Source of the DNA: an uncultured Treponema sp.
GTDB lineage: Bacteria > Spirochaetota > Spirochaetia > Treponematales > Treponemataceae
Reading direction: 5' to 3'
Assembly: GCA_937902125.1 (NCBI GenBank)
Contig: CALDIB010000018.1
Coordinates: 1 to 24,447, forward strand
DNA length: 24,447 nucleotides
The notes below the pieces were generated by a model. The model saw only the letters and a program-made list of their open reading frames with translations, did not search any database and was not told the DNA's origin. Both the position numbers and the translations under genes were made by a program. Numbering within the stretch: position 1 is the stretch's first letter; every line of letters begins with the position of its first letter. Of the stretch, positions 4,586 through 11,829 are shown in pieces.

Positions 4586-6262
4586 TTAAAGTTCTTGCGA
4601 GTTTACAAACTCGTCCAGCTTCTCTGCAAAGTTCCCCAGCTCAAACAAGCTTCTCGCAAAGGCCTCAAAGCCGGCTTTCATTTTGTCGGAACGTTCCAAA
4701 AACCCATAACAGGCTTCTTCCATCGCCGCGCCAGCGTCTTGGCCCGCATCTTGGCCTTGCCCGCAATCATCGTCCGCGCCGTTGTACAAAAGCCAAAAGC
4801 TTTCCAGCGCGGCAAAGTCGCCGGCGTCAAAGTGGGGCCGCATCCGCTCCAAAAGGGCGCGGACTTTTACCAGCTGGTAGTTGTCGTCCTGCAAGTAAGC
4901 CTGCCAGACAAAGGGCTTTCCGCTAAGGCAGGCGCGGCTAAGGGAATCCTCTCCGCGAACAAAAAGAATGTCCTGCGCGTAAAGGTTTTTGTCCCATTCC
5001 TCTTGCGAAAGAAAGGGAAGCTCGCGGACAAAGAGGCCGCCCGCGTTTTTGTTTTTAAAACATTTTTCGTCCACGCCAGCAATCTTGGGCTTGCCCTCGT
5101 TTTGCGTCGCCGCATTTTGGTCTTGCAAACAGTTTTCATTTGCCGCCAAAAAGCTTTCCTTTCCGGCGCCCTGGGCCAAGTTTACTTGCGCGGCCTTGTT
5201 CCAGCGCAATATCGCGCGGATTATCGGGGCAAAGTTTTTGGGATAGCTGAACATCAGAATTTGCGGCCCGGCAGTTTTAGTTATGAATCCATTTTCAGTG
5301 GCCGGCGCGTTCTTGGGCTTGGAAGCAGTCTCAGCAGCGCCCGCGGTTAAGGTCTTGCCAACAATTCCGACCTGACCCGCGCAATCTTTGGCTTGCGAAC
5401 AATTGTTGGTCGCCGCCGCGTCCAATATCAGGCCGCCGGTCTTTGCGGTAAAGCCCGGCATAAAGTTCACTTTGCGAACAAGGGGGCTTCGCGTGCCGCT
5501 TTTTAGGCGGTGGAATTCTTCGGCGTAGTCTTCCGCCGTCAGATAATCTATGTTAATGATTAGGGCGCGCGTCACACCGTCAAACAGCAGCGCTTCCAGC
5601 CAGTCAGGGCGGCCGCACTGAAAGCATTCCAAAATCACTCGTGCGGGCTTTTTTGTCCACTCGCGCGCGCAAACGGCGGCGTTGGTCGCGTCAAAGATTC
5701 GCAGGCGGCCCGCGCTTTTAGGCTTGCTTTCGTTCCCCGCCTTGTCCTCGCCTTCTTGGTCTTGCAAAGAATCCCCGCTCGCCTCCGCAGTCTTGGTTTT
5801 GCCATCGTTTTTTGTCGGGAACAATATTTCTTCCAGCCAGTCGGGGCGGCCGCACTGAAAGCATTCCAAAATCACGCGGGCAGGCTTTTTTGTCCATTCG
5901 CGCGCGCAAACAGCGGCGTTTGTCGCGACAAAGATTCGCAGGCGGCCCGCGCTTTTAGGCTTGCTTTCGCTTTCTATTTCGGCCGCAGTCTTGGGCTTGC
6001 CTTCCTTCCCCGCCTTGTCCGCGCCTTCTTGGTCTTGCAAAGAATCCGCGCAGGCGACTTCCAAAACCTGCTCCGCCAAAGCCGGGTCAACCCTGGACTC
6101 GATTTTGTTAAAGGCCGCCAAATTGTCAACGGCGATTCTTATTTCGCGAAAAGGATTCAACTGAACAAGATTTTTTGACAGCCTGTAGACAAAGCCTATG
6201 TCGCCAAAATTGTCAACGACTTTGCACAGAATTGTAAGATCAGCCAAATGTGTAGACAACAA
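4586..6262 (-). CDS. earP: EF-P arginine rhamnosyltransferase EarP, enlarged by internal repeats
   Basis: EarP transfers rhamnose from dTDP-rhamnose to an arginine of elongation factor P. Family hallmarks are visible: VVDNFGDIGFVYRLSKNL at residues 15-32 with the conserved Asp17 and Asp21, ALIINIDYLTAEDYAEEFH at 233-251, and the C-terminal ILFVRGEDSLSRACLSGKP at 432-450 with FVWQAY after it. Normal EarP is about 370-390 residues; this one is 558. The excess is an extra copy of residues 186-228 (present as 107-149) and low-complexity inserts rich in LQDQ, KPKxAG and NAG motifs near 73-106, 150-185, 286-331, 376-408 and 497-512. The reading frame is intact throughout. The start is a TTG at 6262 behind GGGAG, and no ATG is available. 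The gene for EF-P is not in the window. Confidence 0.87.
   Translation of the reverse strand: MLSTHLADLTILCKVVDNFGDIGFVYRLSKNLVQLNPFREIRIAVDNLAAFNKIESRVDPALAEQVLEVACADSLQDQEGADKAGKEGKPKTAAEIESESKPKSAGRLRIFVATNAAVCAREWTKKPARVILECFQCGRPDWLEEILFPTKNDGKTKTAEASGDSLQDQEGEDKAGNESKPKSAGRLRIFDATNAAVCAREWTKKPARVILECFQCGRPDWLEALLFDGVTRALIINIDYLTAEDYAEEFHRLKSGTRSPLVRKVNFMPGFTAKTGGLILDAAATNNCSQAKDCAGQVGIVGKTLTAGAAETASKPKNAPATENGFITKTAGPQILMFSYPKNFAPIIRAILRWNKAAQVNLAQGAGKESFLAANENCLQDQNAATQNEGKPKIAGVDEKCFKNKNAGGLFVRELPFLSQEEWDKNLYAQDILFVRGEDSLSRACLSGKPFVWQAYLQDDNYQLVKVRALLERMRPHFDAGDFAALESFWLLYNGADDDCGQGQDAGQDAGAAMEEACYGFLERSDKMKAGFEAFARSLFELGNFAEKLDEFVNSQEL
5593..5774 (-). repeat. Internal earP repeat, C-terminal copy
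   Basis: This segment codes for residues 164-223 or so and duplicates 5830-6047. Over 5593-5700 against 5830-5937 I count about eight differences in 108 bp. This copy runs into NIDYLTAEDY, the expected EarP continuation, so its 186-228 part is probably the original one. Confidence 0.85.
5830..6047 (-). repeat. Internal earP repeat, N-terminal copy
   Basis: This is the second copy of the earP repeat. It keeps the RLRIF to DWLE block and the SLQDQEG/KPKSAG insert, but has about 36 extra bases (a KPKTAAEIES segment) near 5970-6005. It is followed by a linker (PTKNDGKTKTAEASG) that has no counterpart in normal EarP. Confidence 0.85.
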
Positions 6263-6348
6263 AAAAAACGCTCCCAGCGGAATAAAATACTAAAAATTAC
6301 GGCTCCCAGTCGCCGATTCGTTCAGCGAAACCGCTAGATATCGTCGCT

Positions 6349-6413
6349 ACACTCATTTTGCGCCTTGAAACTTTATACGTCTGCCGCTATCGCGGCAGGC
6401 GCAAAATGAGTGT
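6349..6413. repeat. Large stem-loop with nested hairpin in the gap 6263-6542
   Basis: Perfect 17-bp arms ACACTCATTTTGCGCCT (6349-6365) and AGGCGCAAAATGAGTGT (6397-6413) enclose a second hairpin, CTGCCGC/GCGGCAG (6381-6398). Weaker symmetry continues outside (AGTCG, CAGCG and ACGGC blocks on both sides, about 6296-6450), as in a decayed MITE-like palindrome. The 280-bp gap between earP and the next gene shows no reading frame I can support; this structure is its only clear content. Confidence 0.65.
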
Positions 6414-6542
6414 TTCCGCTGCCCGACCGACTCCTTCGCGCCGTATTCCAATATTTTTATCGCTTGATTTGTTTTAAAACTTTCGTCGCGCTTTTTTATC
6501 GTCCGCGATTGCGGCTGCCCTTACAAGCGCTTTGTATTTAAG

Positions 6543-6992
6543 TTACGCGCGGTAGGCTTTTAGCATGCTGTCCAACAACTGCTGGCCATTTTTGTCAACG
6601 CAAAAAACGCCGTCAATTTCATGGCCGTCTTTGATAAAAGTAAATTCGATTTTTTCCGGGCCAAAAAATTTAAGCAGCCTCTTTTTAGGCGCCTTGAACT
6701 GCAAGCCGTCAATGTTGTTGAAGCAAAAAATCTGCTCCTCAACATTTTTTGAGCTTGAGCCGGCGCTTATCATTGACATCAAGGCTTGTTCCGTAGAAGG
6801 AACATAAAAATAAAGGCTGCGTGAGCAAACGACTATCAGCCCCCAGAGCGACTGCTTGGCTTGGGGAAACAAATTCATCTCGCTAAAAGTTCTGGCGGGA
6901 GCCACAAGCTCCGCCATCTTTGTTTCAACAACTATGTCGTTCACTCTTTCGCTGAAAGAAGTAAAAAACTGCTGTCTTTGCGCTTGGTCCAT
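6543..6992 (-). CDS. Conserved-looking hypothetical protein
   Basis: The protein has 149 residues from an ATG at 6992 that follows GGGAG by 6 nt. The frame is open to 7028, but that start lacks a ribosome binding site. It is soluble with no signal peptide. The N-terminus is helical (DQAQRQQFFTSFSERVNDIV). The rest alternates beta strands and turns (SLWGLIVVCSRSLYFYVPS, then EQIFCFNNIDGLQF, then KIEFTFIKDGHEIDGVFCV), which looks like a PH-like or bPH2-type barrel, though that is a guess from the pattern. It is downstream of the PPIase lipoprotein gene but separated by a palindromic element, so it may be a separate transcript. I do not recognise the family. Confidence 0.72.
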   Translation of the reverse strand: MDQAQRQQFFTSFSERVNDIVVETKMAELVAPARTFSEMNLFPQAKQSLWGLIVVCSRSLYFYVPSTEQALMSMISAGSSSKNVEEQIFCFNNIDGLQFKAPKKRLLKFFGPEKIEFTFIKDGHEIDGVFCVDKNGQQLLDSMLKAYRA

Positions 6993-7044
6993 AAAAGTCT
7001 CCCGCCCAAAAATTGGCGGCAAGCCCAAAAGCCGCCGCCAACCA

Positions 7045-7112
7045 TGTCATTATCCGGCTTGACCGGATAATCTTTTTGTCAAAAGATTGCCCGATCGCGT
7101 CGGGCAATGACA
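7045..7112. repeat. BIME-like pair of inverted REP-type palindromes
   Basis: Two palindromic units face each other. Unit 1 has CCGGcttgaCCGG inside TGTCATTAT/ATAATC. Unit 2 has CCCGAtcgcgTCGGG inside AAGATTG/CAATGACA. The centre of the pair is AATCTTTTTGTCAAAAGATT, and the outer ends are TGTCATT and AATGACA. The same unit occurs as a second pair at 8985-9060 with the opposite arrangement. It lies just after the PPIase gene and could end its transcript. Confidence 0.75.
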
Positions 7113-7128
7113 CATTTTTCAAATTATA

Positions 7129-8199
7129 CTATTTTGCGCTCAACAGTTCAATGTCAAAGCCAATGTATGACATCGGCGGAATCACTCCCGGATATCCGCG
7201 CTCGCCGTAGTGCAAGTCCGGCGGCAAAAGAATCGTGCGCTTTTCGCCAACCTTCATCTGCTGAACCATAATGTCAAAGCCCGGAATCATCTGGCCGCCG
7301 GCGGTGGCGAACTCCAAGGGTCCGCGACCGGCAGACTGGTCAAAGACGCTTCCGTCAAGCAAAAAGCCCTTGTAGTGGACGGCGACGTTCTTTCCGCCGC
7401 CGCAAACGTCGCCCTTTCCTTCCTTGGTGACTGTGTAGTAAATGCCGTTCTCGTCCTTTTGGCAGCCCGGCCACTTTTTCTCAATCAACTTGATTTGGCT
7501 TTCGTACTGCTTGGCCTTGGCCTCCCGCGCCTTTTCCACGGCGGTCTTGTTCAAGGCGTCAAAGTCGGCTTGGCTTGCCTTAAAGGCTTCGGCGTCGCTT
7601 CCCTGGCGGACAATCGTGACTTTTTCAATCACGTCGCCCTGCAAGGTCTTGTCAACGACATCCTGGCCGCTGACAACCTTTCCAAAAATCGTGTGCTTTC
7701 CGTTAAGCCAAGTTGTGGGCACCACAGTGATAAAAAACTGGCTTCCGTTTGTTCCGGGACCGGCGTTGGCCATCGCCAAAACGCCCTTCTTTTCAAACGT
7801 GTATTTTGAAACAATCTCGTCGGCGAATCTGTAGCCGGGGCCGCCGCGTCCGGTTCCCTCCGGGTCTCCGCCCTGAATCATAAAGTCCTGGTCGTCGCCG
7901 TTGGCCTTGCTGATTACGCGGTGGAATTTAAGTCCGTCGTAAAAAGGCTTTCCCTTGGCGGCGTCCATCGTTCCTTCGGCCAAGCCCACAAAGTTAGTCA
8001 CGGTAAGCGGCGTGTCCTTGTAATACAATTCAAGGGCAACCTCGCCTTTTGGCAATTTAAGAACGGCAAAAACGCCTTCCTTTCCTTTAAGAGCGTCCAT
8101 AGTTTTCTTCTCCATTTTGTTGTTCTGAGCGCAGCCGCTCGCGACAAAAATCGCGGCAAAAGCCAGCGCGATAAAATTCTTTTTATAAAAAGCTTTCAT
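7129..8199 (-). CDS. Dual-domain peptidyl-prolyl isomerase lipoprotein (cyclophilin + FKBP)
   Basis: The 356-residue protein starts at an ATG preceded by TAGGAGG. A type II signal peptide ends in the lipobox ASGC, with Cys23 as the lipidated residue, so it is an exported lipoprotein. Residues about 42-198 are a cyclophilin domain with FHRVI (Arg94), FMIQGGDP (Phe106, Met107, Gln109) and the Trp164 of TTWLNGKHTIFG. A charged helical linker (about 203-243) leads to an FKBP domain (about 265-356) with VAVHYKGFLLDGSVFDQS, MIPGFDIMVQQMKVGEKR and HYGERGYPGVIPP. Both catalytic pockets look intact. It should assist folding of exported proteins. It is the gene after an exported hypothetical (12-nt gap), probably co-transcribed. 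Confidence 0.93.
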   Translation of the reverse strand: MKAFYKKNFIALAFAAIFVASGCAQNNKMEKKTMDALKGKEGVFAVLKLPKGEVALELYYKDTPLTVTNFVGLAEGTMDAAKGKPFYDGLKFHRVISKANGDDQDFMIQGGDPEGTGRGGPGYRFADEIVSKYTFEKKGVLAMANAGPGTNGSQFFITVVPTTWLNGKHTIFGKVVSGQDVVDKTLQGDVIEKVTIVRQGSDAEAFKASQADFDALNKTAVEKAREAKAKQYESQIKLIEKKWPGCQKDENGIYYTVTKEGKGDVCGGGKNVAVHYKGFLLDGSVFDQSAGRGPLEFATAGGQMIPGFDIMVQQMKVGEKRTILLPPDLHYGERGYPGVIPPMSYIGFDIELLSAK

Positions 8200-8210
8200 T
8201 CTAAAGCCTC

Positions 8211-8966
8211 CTAATTTCCCATTTTGACAAACCAAAGGCAAATGGCCTCAAGCCGCGCCTCAAATGAATTGTTCAAGCGCTTTTTTAGGGCGCTGACGAT
8301 TTTAAACTCCGCGCTGTCGCACATGTAAACCAAAAAATGGTCGCCTTGGTCAATAACGCTGGCGCAAATCTTAAAGCCGCCCGGCTGCACGGCCTTGAAA
8401 GGCCCGTAACAAAGAGCGCTCACATTTTCCATGAACATCACAAGCTGCCTTTCAGTTTGCCTGTAAGTTATTTTATACTGGCCCTTTCCAAAAGTGTGGT
8501 CGTCCATAAAGGCGTAAAGCGTCTTTTGGTCGGCGCTTCCTTCCGTCAAGTCCGGCAAAGCCGTTTGGCTTTTGGGGCCTTCGGTTCTGCATGCCGAACT
8601 GTATAAAACGCCCCAGTCCTTGTCGCTCCTGCTGTAATACAACATTCCCCGCATCTTGCCAATGGAACGCATCAAAACGCCGGCGTCTTGGATAGAAAAA
8701 CCTTCGCGAAATTTTTCTTTTGGAACGATGTAGGCCTTTTCCAGCGCGTGGCCGCTTTTTTCAGACAACGCGCCCAAAACGTATTCTCCAATGGCGGCGG
8801 AAAATTCCGTTGGCGGAAGCAGACTCAATTCCTTTTGGCCGGCGACAAGCTCGCGGCTTTGGGAATTTTTTTCGGCTTCCAAACGCTCGCTGTCAGTCTG
8901 CGCGGCCGCGGCCCCGCAAAATGCAAGCGCGCAAAACGCAAGGACGACAGATATTTTTTTTAGCAC
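8211..8966 (-). CDS. Exported hypothetical protein
   Basis: The 251-residue protein uses a GTG start with an AGGTAGGAA ribosome binding site. It has a clear signal peptide (KKISVVLAFCALAFCGAAAAQ) with likely signal peptidase I cleavage after AAA or AAAQ. The mature part is mixed alpha/beta with SIGKMRGMLYYSRSDKDWGVLYSS in the middle and a strand-rich C-terminal half (KGQYKITYRQTERQLVMFM). I do not recognise a domain. It lies between jag and the PPIase lipoprotein gene, which suggests a role at or beyond the inner membrane, but this is inference. A palindrome pair occupies its 5' leader. Confidence 0.75.
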   Translation of the reverse strand: MLKKISVVLAFCALAFCGAAAAQTDSERLEAEKNSQSRELVAGQKELSLLPPTEFSAAIGEYVLGALSEKSGHALEKAYIVPKEKFREGFSIQDAGVLMRSIGKMRGMLYYSRSDKDWGVLYSSACRTEGPKSQTALPDLTEGSADQKTLYAFMDDHTFGKGQYKITYRQTERQLVMFMENVSALCYGPFKAVQPGGFKICASVIDQGDHFLVYMCDSAEFKIVSALKKRLNNSFEARLEAICLWFVKMGN

Positions 8967-8984
8967 AGCTTAGTTCCTACCTTT

Positions 8985-9060
8985 CAAAAAGATGTCCGGG
9001 TCAAGCCCGAACATGACATCATGTGTCATTGCCCGGCTTGACCGGGCAATCTTTTGACAA
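8985..9060. repeat. Second BIME-like palindrome pair
   Basis: Two units related to those at 7045-7112 are arranged back to back. CAAAAAGATGTCCGGG and CCCGAACATGACA are followed by TGTCATTGCCCGG and CCGGGCAATCTTTTG. The centre here is ATGACAtcatgTGTCAT and the outer ends are CAAAAAGAT and ATCTTTTG, the reverse of the first pair. Reading leftward, the last hairpin is followed by ATCTTTTTG, which resembles a terminator between jag and the exported protein. Confidence 0.75.
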
Positions 9061-9069
9061 CACCGGCGC

Positions 9070-9768
9070 TTAAATGACGCCCTTGTAAAGAACGCGCACC
9101 TGCTTATATAAACCATCGCCCTCGGATTTGGTTTCAATGTCAGGAATGTCGTTCAAAGTGGTGTGAATCAAGCGGCGCTCAAAGGGATTCATTGGCTCAA
9201 GCAAAATCGACTTTCTGTAAGAGCGAACCTTGTCGGCCGTTGTGTAGGCCAAGCGAACCAAAGATTCCTCGCGGCGAATGCGGTAGTTTTCTGTGTCCAA
9301 AATGACCCGCAAGTCTTCGCGGCCAAGGTGGCCGGCGTAAACGTTCATCAAAAGCTGCAAGGCGTCAAGGTTCTTTCCCTTGCGGCCAATCAAGATGGAA
9401 GAGCTTTCAGACTGCAACTTGATTCCAATCTTTCGCTCCTCGCGGAACATTATTTCAACCTTGACTTCGTAACCCATTTTCTGAATCACTTCGGTCACAA
9501 AAGAAATGAGCTTTTGCTCAAACTCGTCCTGGGGAATCGGGTTGGCAACCCGCGTTCTTGGCGCGCTGGACTCGGCGGCGTAATCGTTCTTGGCCACCGG
9601 AGTGTTTCCTTCGGTGTGAACGCGAATTTTCACAAATCCTTTTTTGAACAAAGAATTCTTTTGCGTTTCAAGAATCTCAACGTCAAACTGGTCGCGCTCC
9701 AATCCCAATTCCTGGGCGGCTTTTTCAATCGCTTCCTTTTCTGTTTTTCCTTCGTACTCGTATGTCAT
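9070..9768 (-). CDS. jag: Jag / KhpB-type RNA-binding protein
   Basis: This 232-residue protein has the standard three parts. Residues 1-51 are the Jag N-terminal domain (EYEGKTEKEAIEKAAQELGL, ending KKGFVKIRV). Residues about 80-158 are a KH domain with the loop SILIGRKGKNLDALQLL. Residues about 165-226 are an R3H domain with FERRLIHTTL. It binds RNA; in other bacteria it works with KhpA on small RNAs, cell size and cell wall regulation. It follows yidC by 17 nt with a GGGAG ribosome binding site, the usual yidC-jag order, and probably belongs to the rpmH operon. Confidence 0.95.
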   Translation of the reverse strand: MTYEYEGKTEKEAIEKAAQELGLERDQFDVEILETQKNSLFKKGFVKIRVHTEGNTPVAKNDYAAESSAPRTRVANPIPQDEFEQKLISFVTEVIQKMGYEVKVEIMFREERKIGIKLQSESSSILIGRKGKNLDALQLLMNVYAGHLGREDLRVILDTENYRIRREESLVRLAYTTADKVRSYRKSILLEPMNPFERRLIHTTLNDIPDIETKSEGDGLYKQVRVLYKGVI

Positions 9769-9785
9769 ATATTTCTCCCAAAATA

Positions 9786-11576
9786 TTATTTTCTTTTTTT
9801 GCCATGGGGAACGGCCTTAACGGTCGTCGCGGCAGGCTTTGTGGCGTTGGCCTTTGTCTTGTTGATAATCAACTGCTGAATCATTTGAATGATGTTGCTT
9901 ATTGTCCAGAACAAAATCAATCCGCTGGGCGCGTTGTAGAACAAGAAGAAGAAAATCAAAGGCAATCCGTAAGTCATAAACTTCATCTGTCCCGAACTTT
10001 GCGCGCTTTGCAAGGTTCCGCCCATTTGCGTAATTTTTCCGTAGAGCAGCTGTGAAACCAAATAAATTATCGGCAAAACGCGGATGTGGTTTCCAATCAA
10101 CGGAATGAAAGCCTTGAGCTGGCAAACGCTGTCGCCGTCGCTCAAGTCGTCAATCCAACCTTTAATGAAACTGGCGCCTCGGAATTCAAAATAATTGTTG
10201 AACAAGTTGTACATGGCGAATAAGCAGAGCATTTGGAAAACCATGGGAAGGCAGCCGCTCATGGGATTGTAGCCGGCGGCTTGGTAGACCTTGGCGGTTT
10301 CGGCCTGCATCATTTGCGGGTTGTCCTTGTACTTGTTTTGAATGGCCGTAAGCTTTGGCTGCATTTCCTGCATCTTGAGAGTGCCCATGGAAGACTTCAT
10401 CGTAAGAGGGAAGAGCGCGATTTTTAGAATGATTGTCATCAAGATGATGCTCACTCCCCAGTTGTGAACCAACTTGTAAAGCGCTTCCATTATCCATTTA
10501 AGAATCGTTTCAAGCCAGCCAAGCCAGCCGCTGGATTCCAAGGCTTCGGTCAAACGATAGCCGCTTAATTTCCAAGCGTTGTTTTCCGCTACGGAATATT
10601 TTCTCAATTCTTTTTCGTTGCGGGGGCCGACGTAAACATAATAAACGTCGTTGGTTTGCTTTTGCGTCGTGGGCTTTCTGACCAAAAAGGCCTGCGCGTC
10701 GCTCATTGTCTTTTGGGCGGCGGCTGAAGTTGAATACCAAGCCCCTTGGAAATTTCCTTCCTGGGCGGGAACTACCAACTCGCAAAAATACTTTCCGCCG
10801 ATTCCGGCAATTTGGAAAGGCTTGTTGTATTCTTTATACTGATTGCTTCCAAGGCGGACGCGCTTGCCCTTTCCTTCGTTCAAGGCTATGAAGGTTCGGC
10901 TTTCGTAGCGGTCAACTTTTGGATTGAATTCCGGGCCAACCTGCGGCGAAGTTCTTAAAGTGTAAGAAGCGTTTCCCCCGTCCTTGGCCGAAAAATCCAA
11001 GGCCGTGAAATTTTCGCCGCCGTCCACCACAACGTTCATCTTGAACATGTATTCGCCGTCTTTGAACGTGTATTGCTTTACCAAAGTAAAGTCGGAATAC
11101 TTTTTGGCAAAGGCGATTTTCTTTTCGCCGTTTTCTTCCGGAAATTCCTTGACGGCGAACAAGTCGTTAACAAGGCTGCCGTCCGTTCCGCCAAAGTTGA
11201 GCGCGAAGGCGCGGTTGACGGCGCTGATGTTTTCGGCCATTTCCACGCCGCGGCCGGTTTTGTTGTCCTTGTGGTCCAACAATTCGTAGCCCACAATGTC
11301 GCCGCCCCTGTTGGTAAAGACGACGCGAACCTTGTCAGTTTGAACAAAGTATTTTTGTTCGGTCAAGACAGGCTCGTTTCCTTCTTCCGCCTGAACAAAG
11401 GACTGAACTTCCGCGTTGGAATTTTGTCCGCCTTCCTCAGGCAAGGCGCTTGGGGCGGCCGTTTGTTCAACAGTTTGCGACTGTTCCGGCTTGGGAAAAA
11501 ACTTCACCTGAACGATTGTGTAGCCAATCAAGACCAAGGCCGAAAGAACCACGGCCATAATGGTGTTTTTGTCCAT
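9786..11576 (-). CDS. yidC: Membrane protein insertase YidC
   Basis: This is 596 residues from an ATG preceded by TTTTTGGAG; an in-frame TTG 12 nt upstream lies next to that site and is less likely. It has the Gram-negative layout: an N-terminal membrane segment (NTIMAVVLSALVLIGYTIV), a large periplasmic domain (about 60-340), then a C-terminal insertase core of about five membrane segments. The core starts around residue 370 (WGVSIILMTIILKIALFPLT) and ends in PLIFFFLFYNAPSGLILFWT and a Lys-rich tail. The groove position that is Arg366 in E. coli appears to be Lys here (IILKIALFPLT), a charge-preserving change. It inserts membrane proteins alone or with SecYEG. It sits between yidD and jag. 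Confidence 0.96.
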   Translation of the reverse strand: MDKNTIMAVVLSALVLIGYTIVQVKFFPKPEQSQTVEQTAAPSALPEEGGQNSNAEVQSFVQAEEGNEPVLTEQKYFVQTDKVRVVFTNRGGDIVGYELLDHKDNKTGRGVEMAENISAVNRAFALNFGGTDGSLVNDLFAVKEFPEENGEKKIAFAKKYSDFTLVKQYTFKDGEYMFKMNVVVDGGENFTALDFSAKDGGNASYTLRTSPQVGPEFNPKVDRYESRTFIALNEGKGKRVRLGSNQYKEYNKPFQIAGIGGKYFCELVVPAQEGNFQGAWYSTSAAAQKTMSDAQAFLVRKPTTQKQTNDVYYVYVGPRNEKELRKYSVAENNAWKLSGYRLTEALESSGWLGWLETILKWIMEALYKLVHNWGVSIILMTIILKIALFPLTMKSSMGTLKMQEMQPKLTAIQNKYKDNPQMMQAETAKVYQAAGYNPMSGCLPMVFQMLCLFAMYNLFNNYFEFRGASFIKGWIDDLSDGDSVCQLKAFIPLIGNHIRVLPIIYLVSQLLYGKITQMGGTLQSAQSSGQMKFMTYGLPLIFFFLFYNAPSGLILFWTISNIIQMIQQLIINKTKANATKPAATTVKAVPHGKKRK

Positions 11577-11607
11577 TCTTTTCTCCAAAAATAGAATGGC
11601 CTATGAA

Positions 11608-11829
11608 TCACGGAACAGGGTCAAAGCCGCCTTTGCAAAGCGGGTTGCAGCGAAGAATTCTTGCGAAAGACATGGACAAACCCCGCCTGGCGCCGTATTT
11701 TTCTATCGCTTCCATCGCGTAATGGGAACACGACGGATAATAGCGGCAACACGGCCCTAAAAGCGGAGAAATTGTGACTTGATAAAGCCGAATGCCGGCG
11801 CAGAAAAACTTTTTAAAAAGTTTGTTCAT
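11608..11829 (-). CDS. yidD: Membrane protein insertion efficiency factor YidD
   Basis: The 73-residue protein contains the full family signature. It has an amphipathic basic start (MNKLFKKFFCAGIRLYQ), TISPLLGPCCRYYPSCSHYA and the C-terminal RCNPLCKGGFDPVP. YidD is a small membrane-associated protein that helps YidC-dependent insertion. Its ATG lies 17 nt inside the end of rnpA, the usual overlap for this pair, and yidC follows after 31 nt. Confidence 0.95.
   Translation of the reverse strand: MNKLFKKFFCAGIRLYQVTISPLLGPCCRYYPSCSHYAMEAIEKYGARRGLSMSFARILRCNPLCKGGFDPVP

Noticed and set aside
4581..4587. T7 run after the palindrome read as a rightward terminator
   Set aside because: No gene reads rightward into it. 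I keep only the palindrome itself and note that it may end earP on the other strand.
4553..5350. 265-codon open frame on the plus strand
   Set aside because: It is antisense to earP. Its length comes from the GC-rich, repeat-laden codons of earP; it has no ribosome binding site and no recognisable protein.
5718..6178. Open frames within the earP repeat
   Set aside because: They result from the duplication and low-complexity inserts; the earP frame explains the region.
7210..7834. Overlapping plus-strand frames
   Set aside because: They are shadows of the PPIase gene, whose two domains are unmistakable on the minus strand.
9163..9879. 238-codon plus-strand frame
   Set aside because: It is antisense to jag and the end of yidC, both secure. 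The translation shows no domain.
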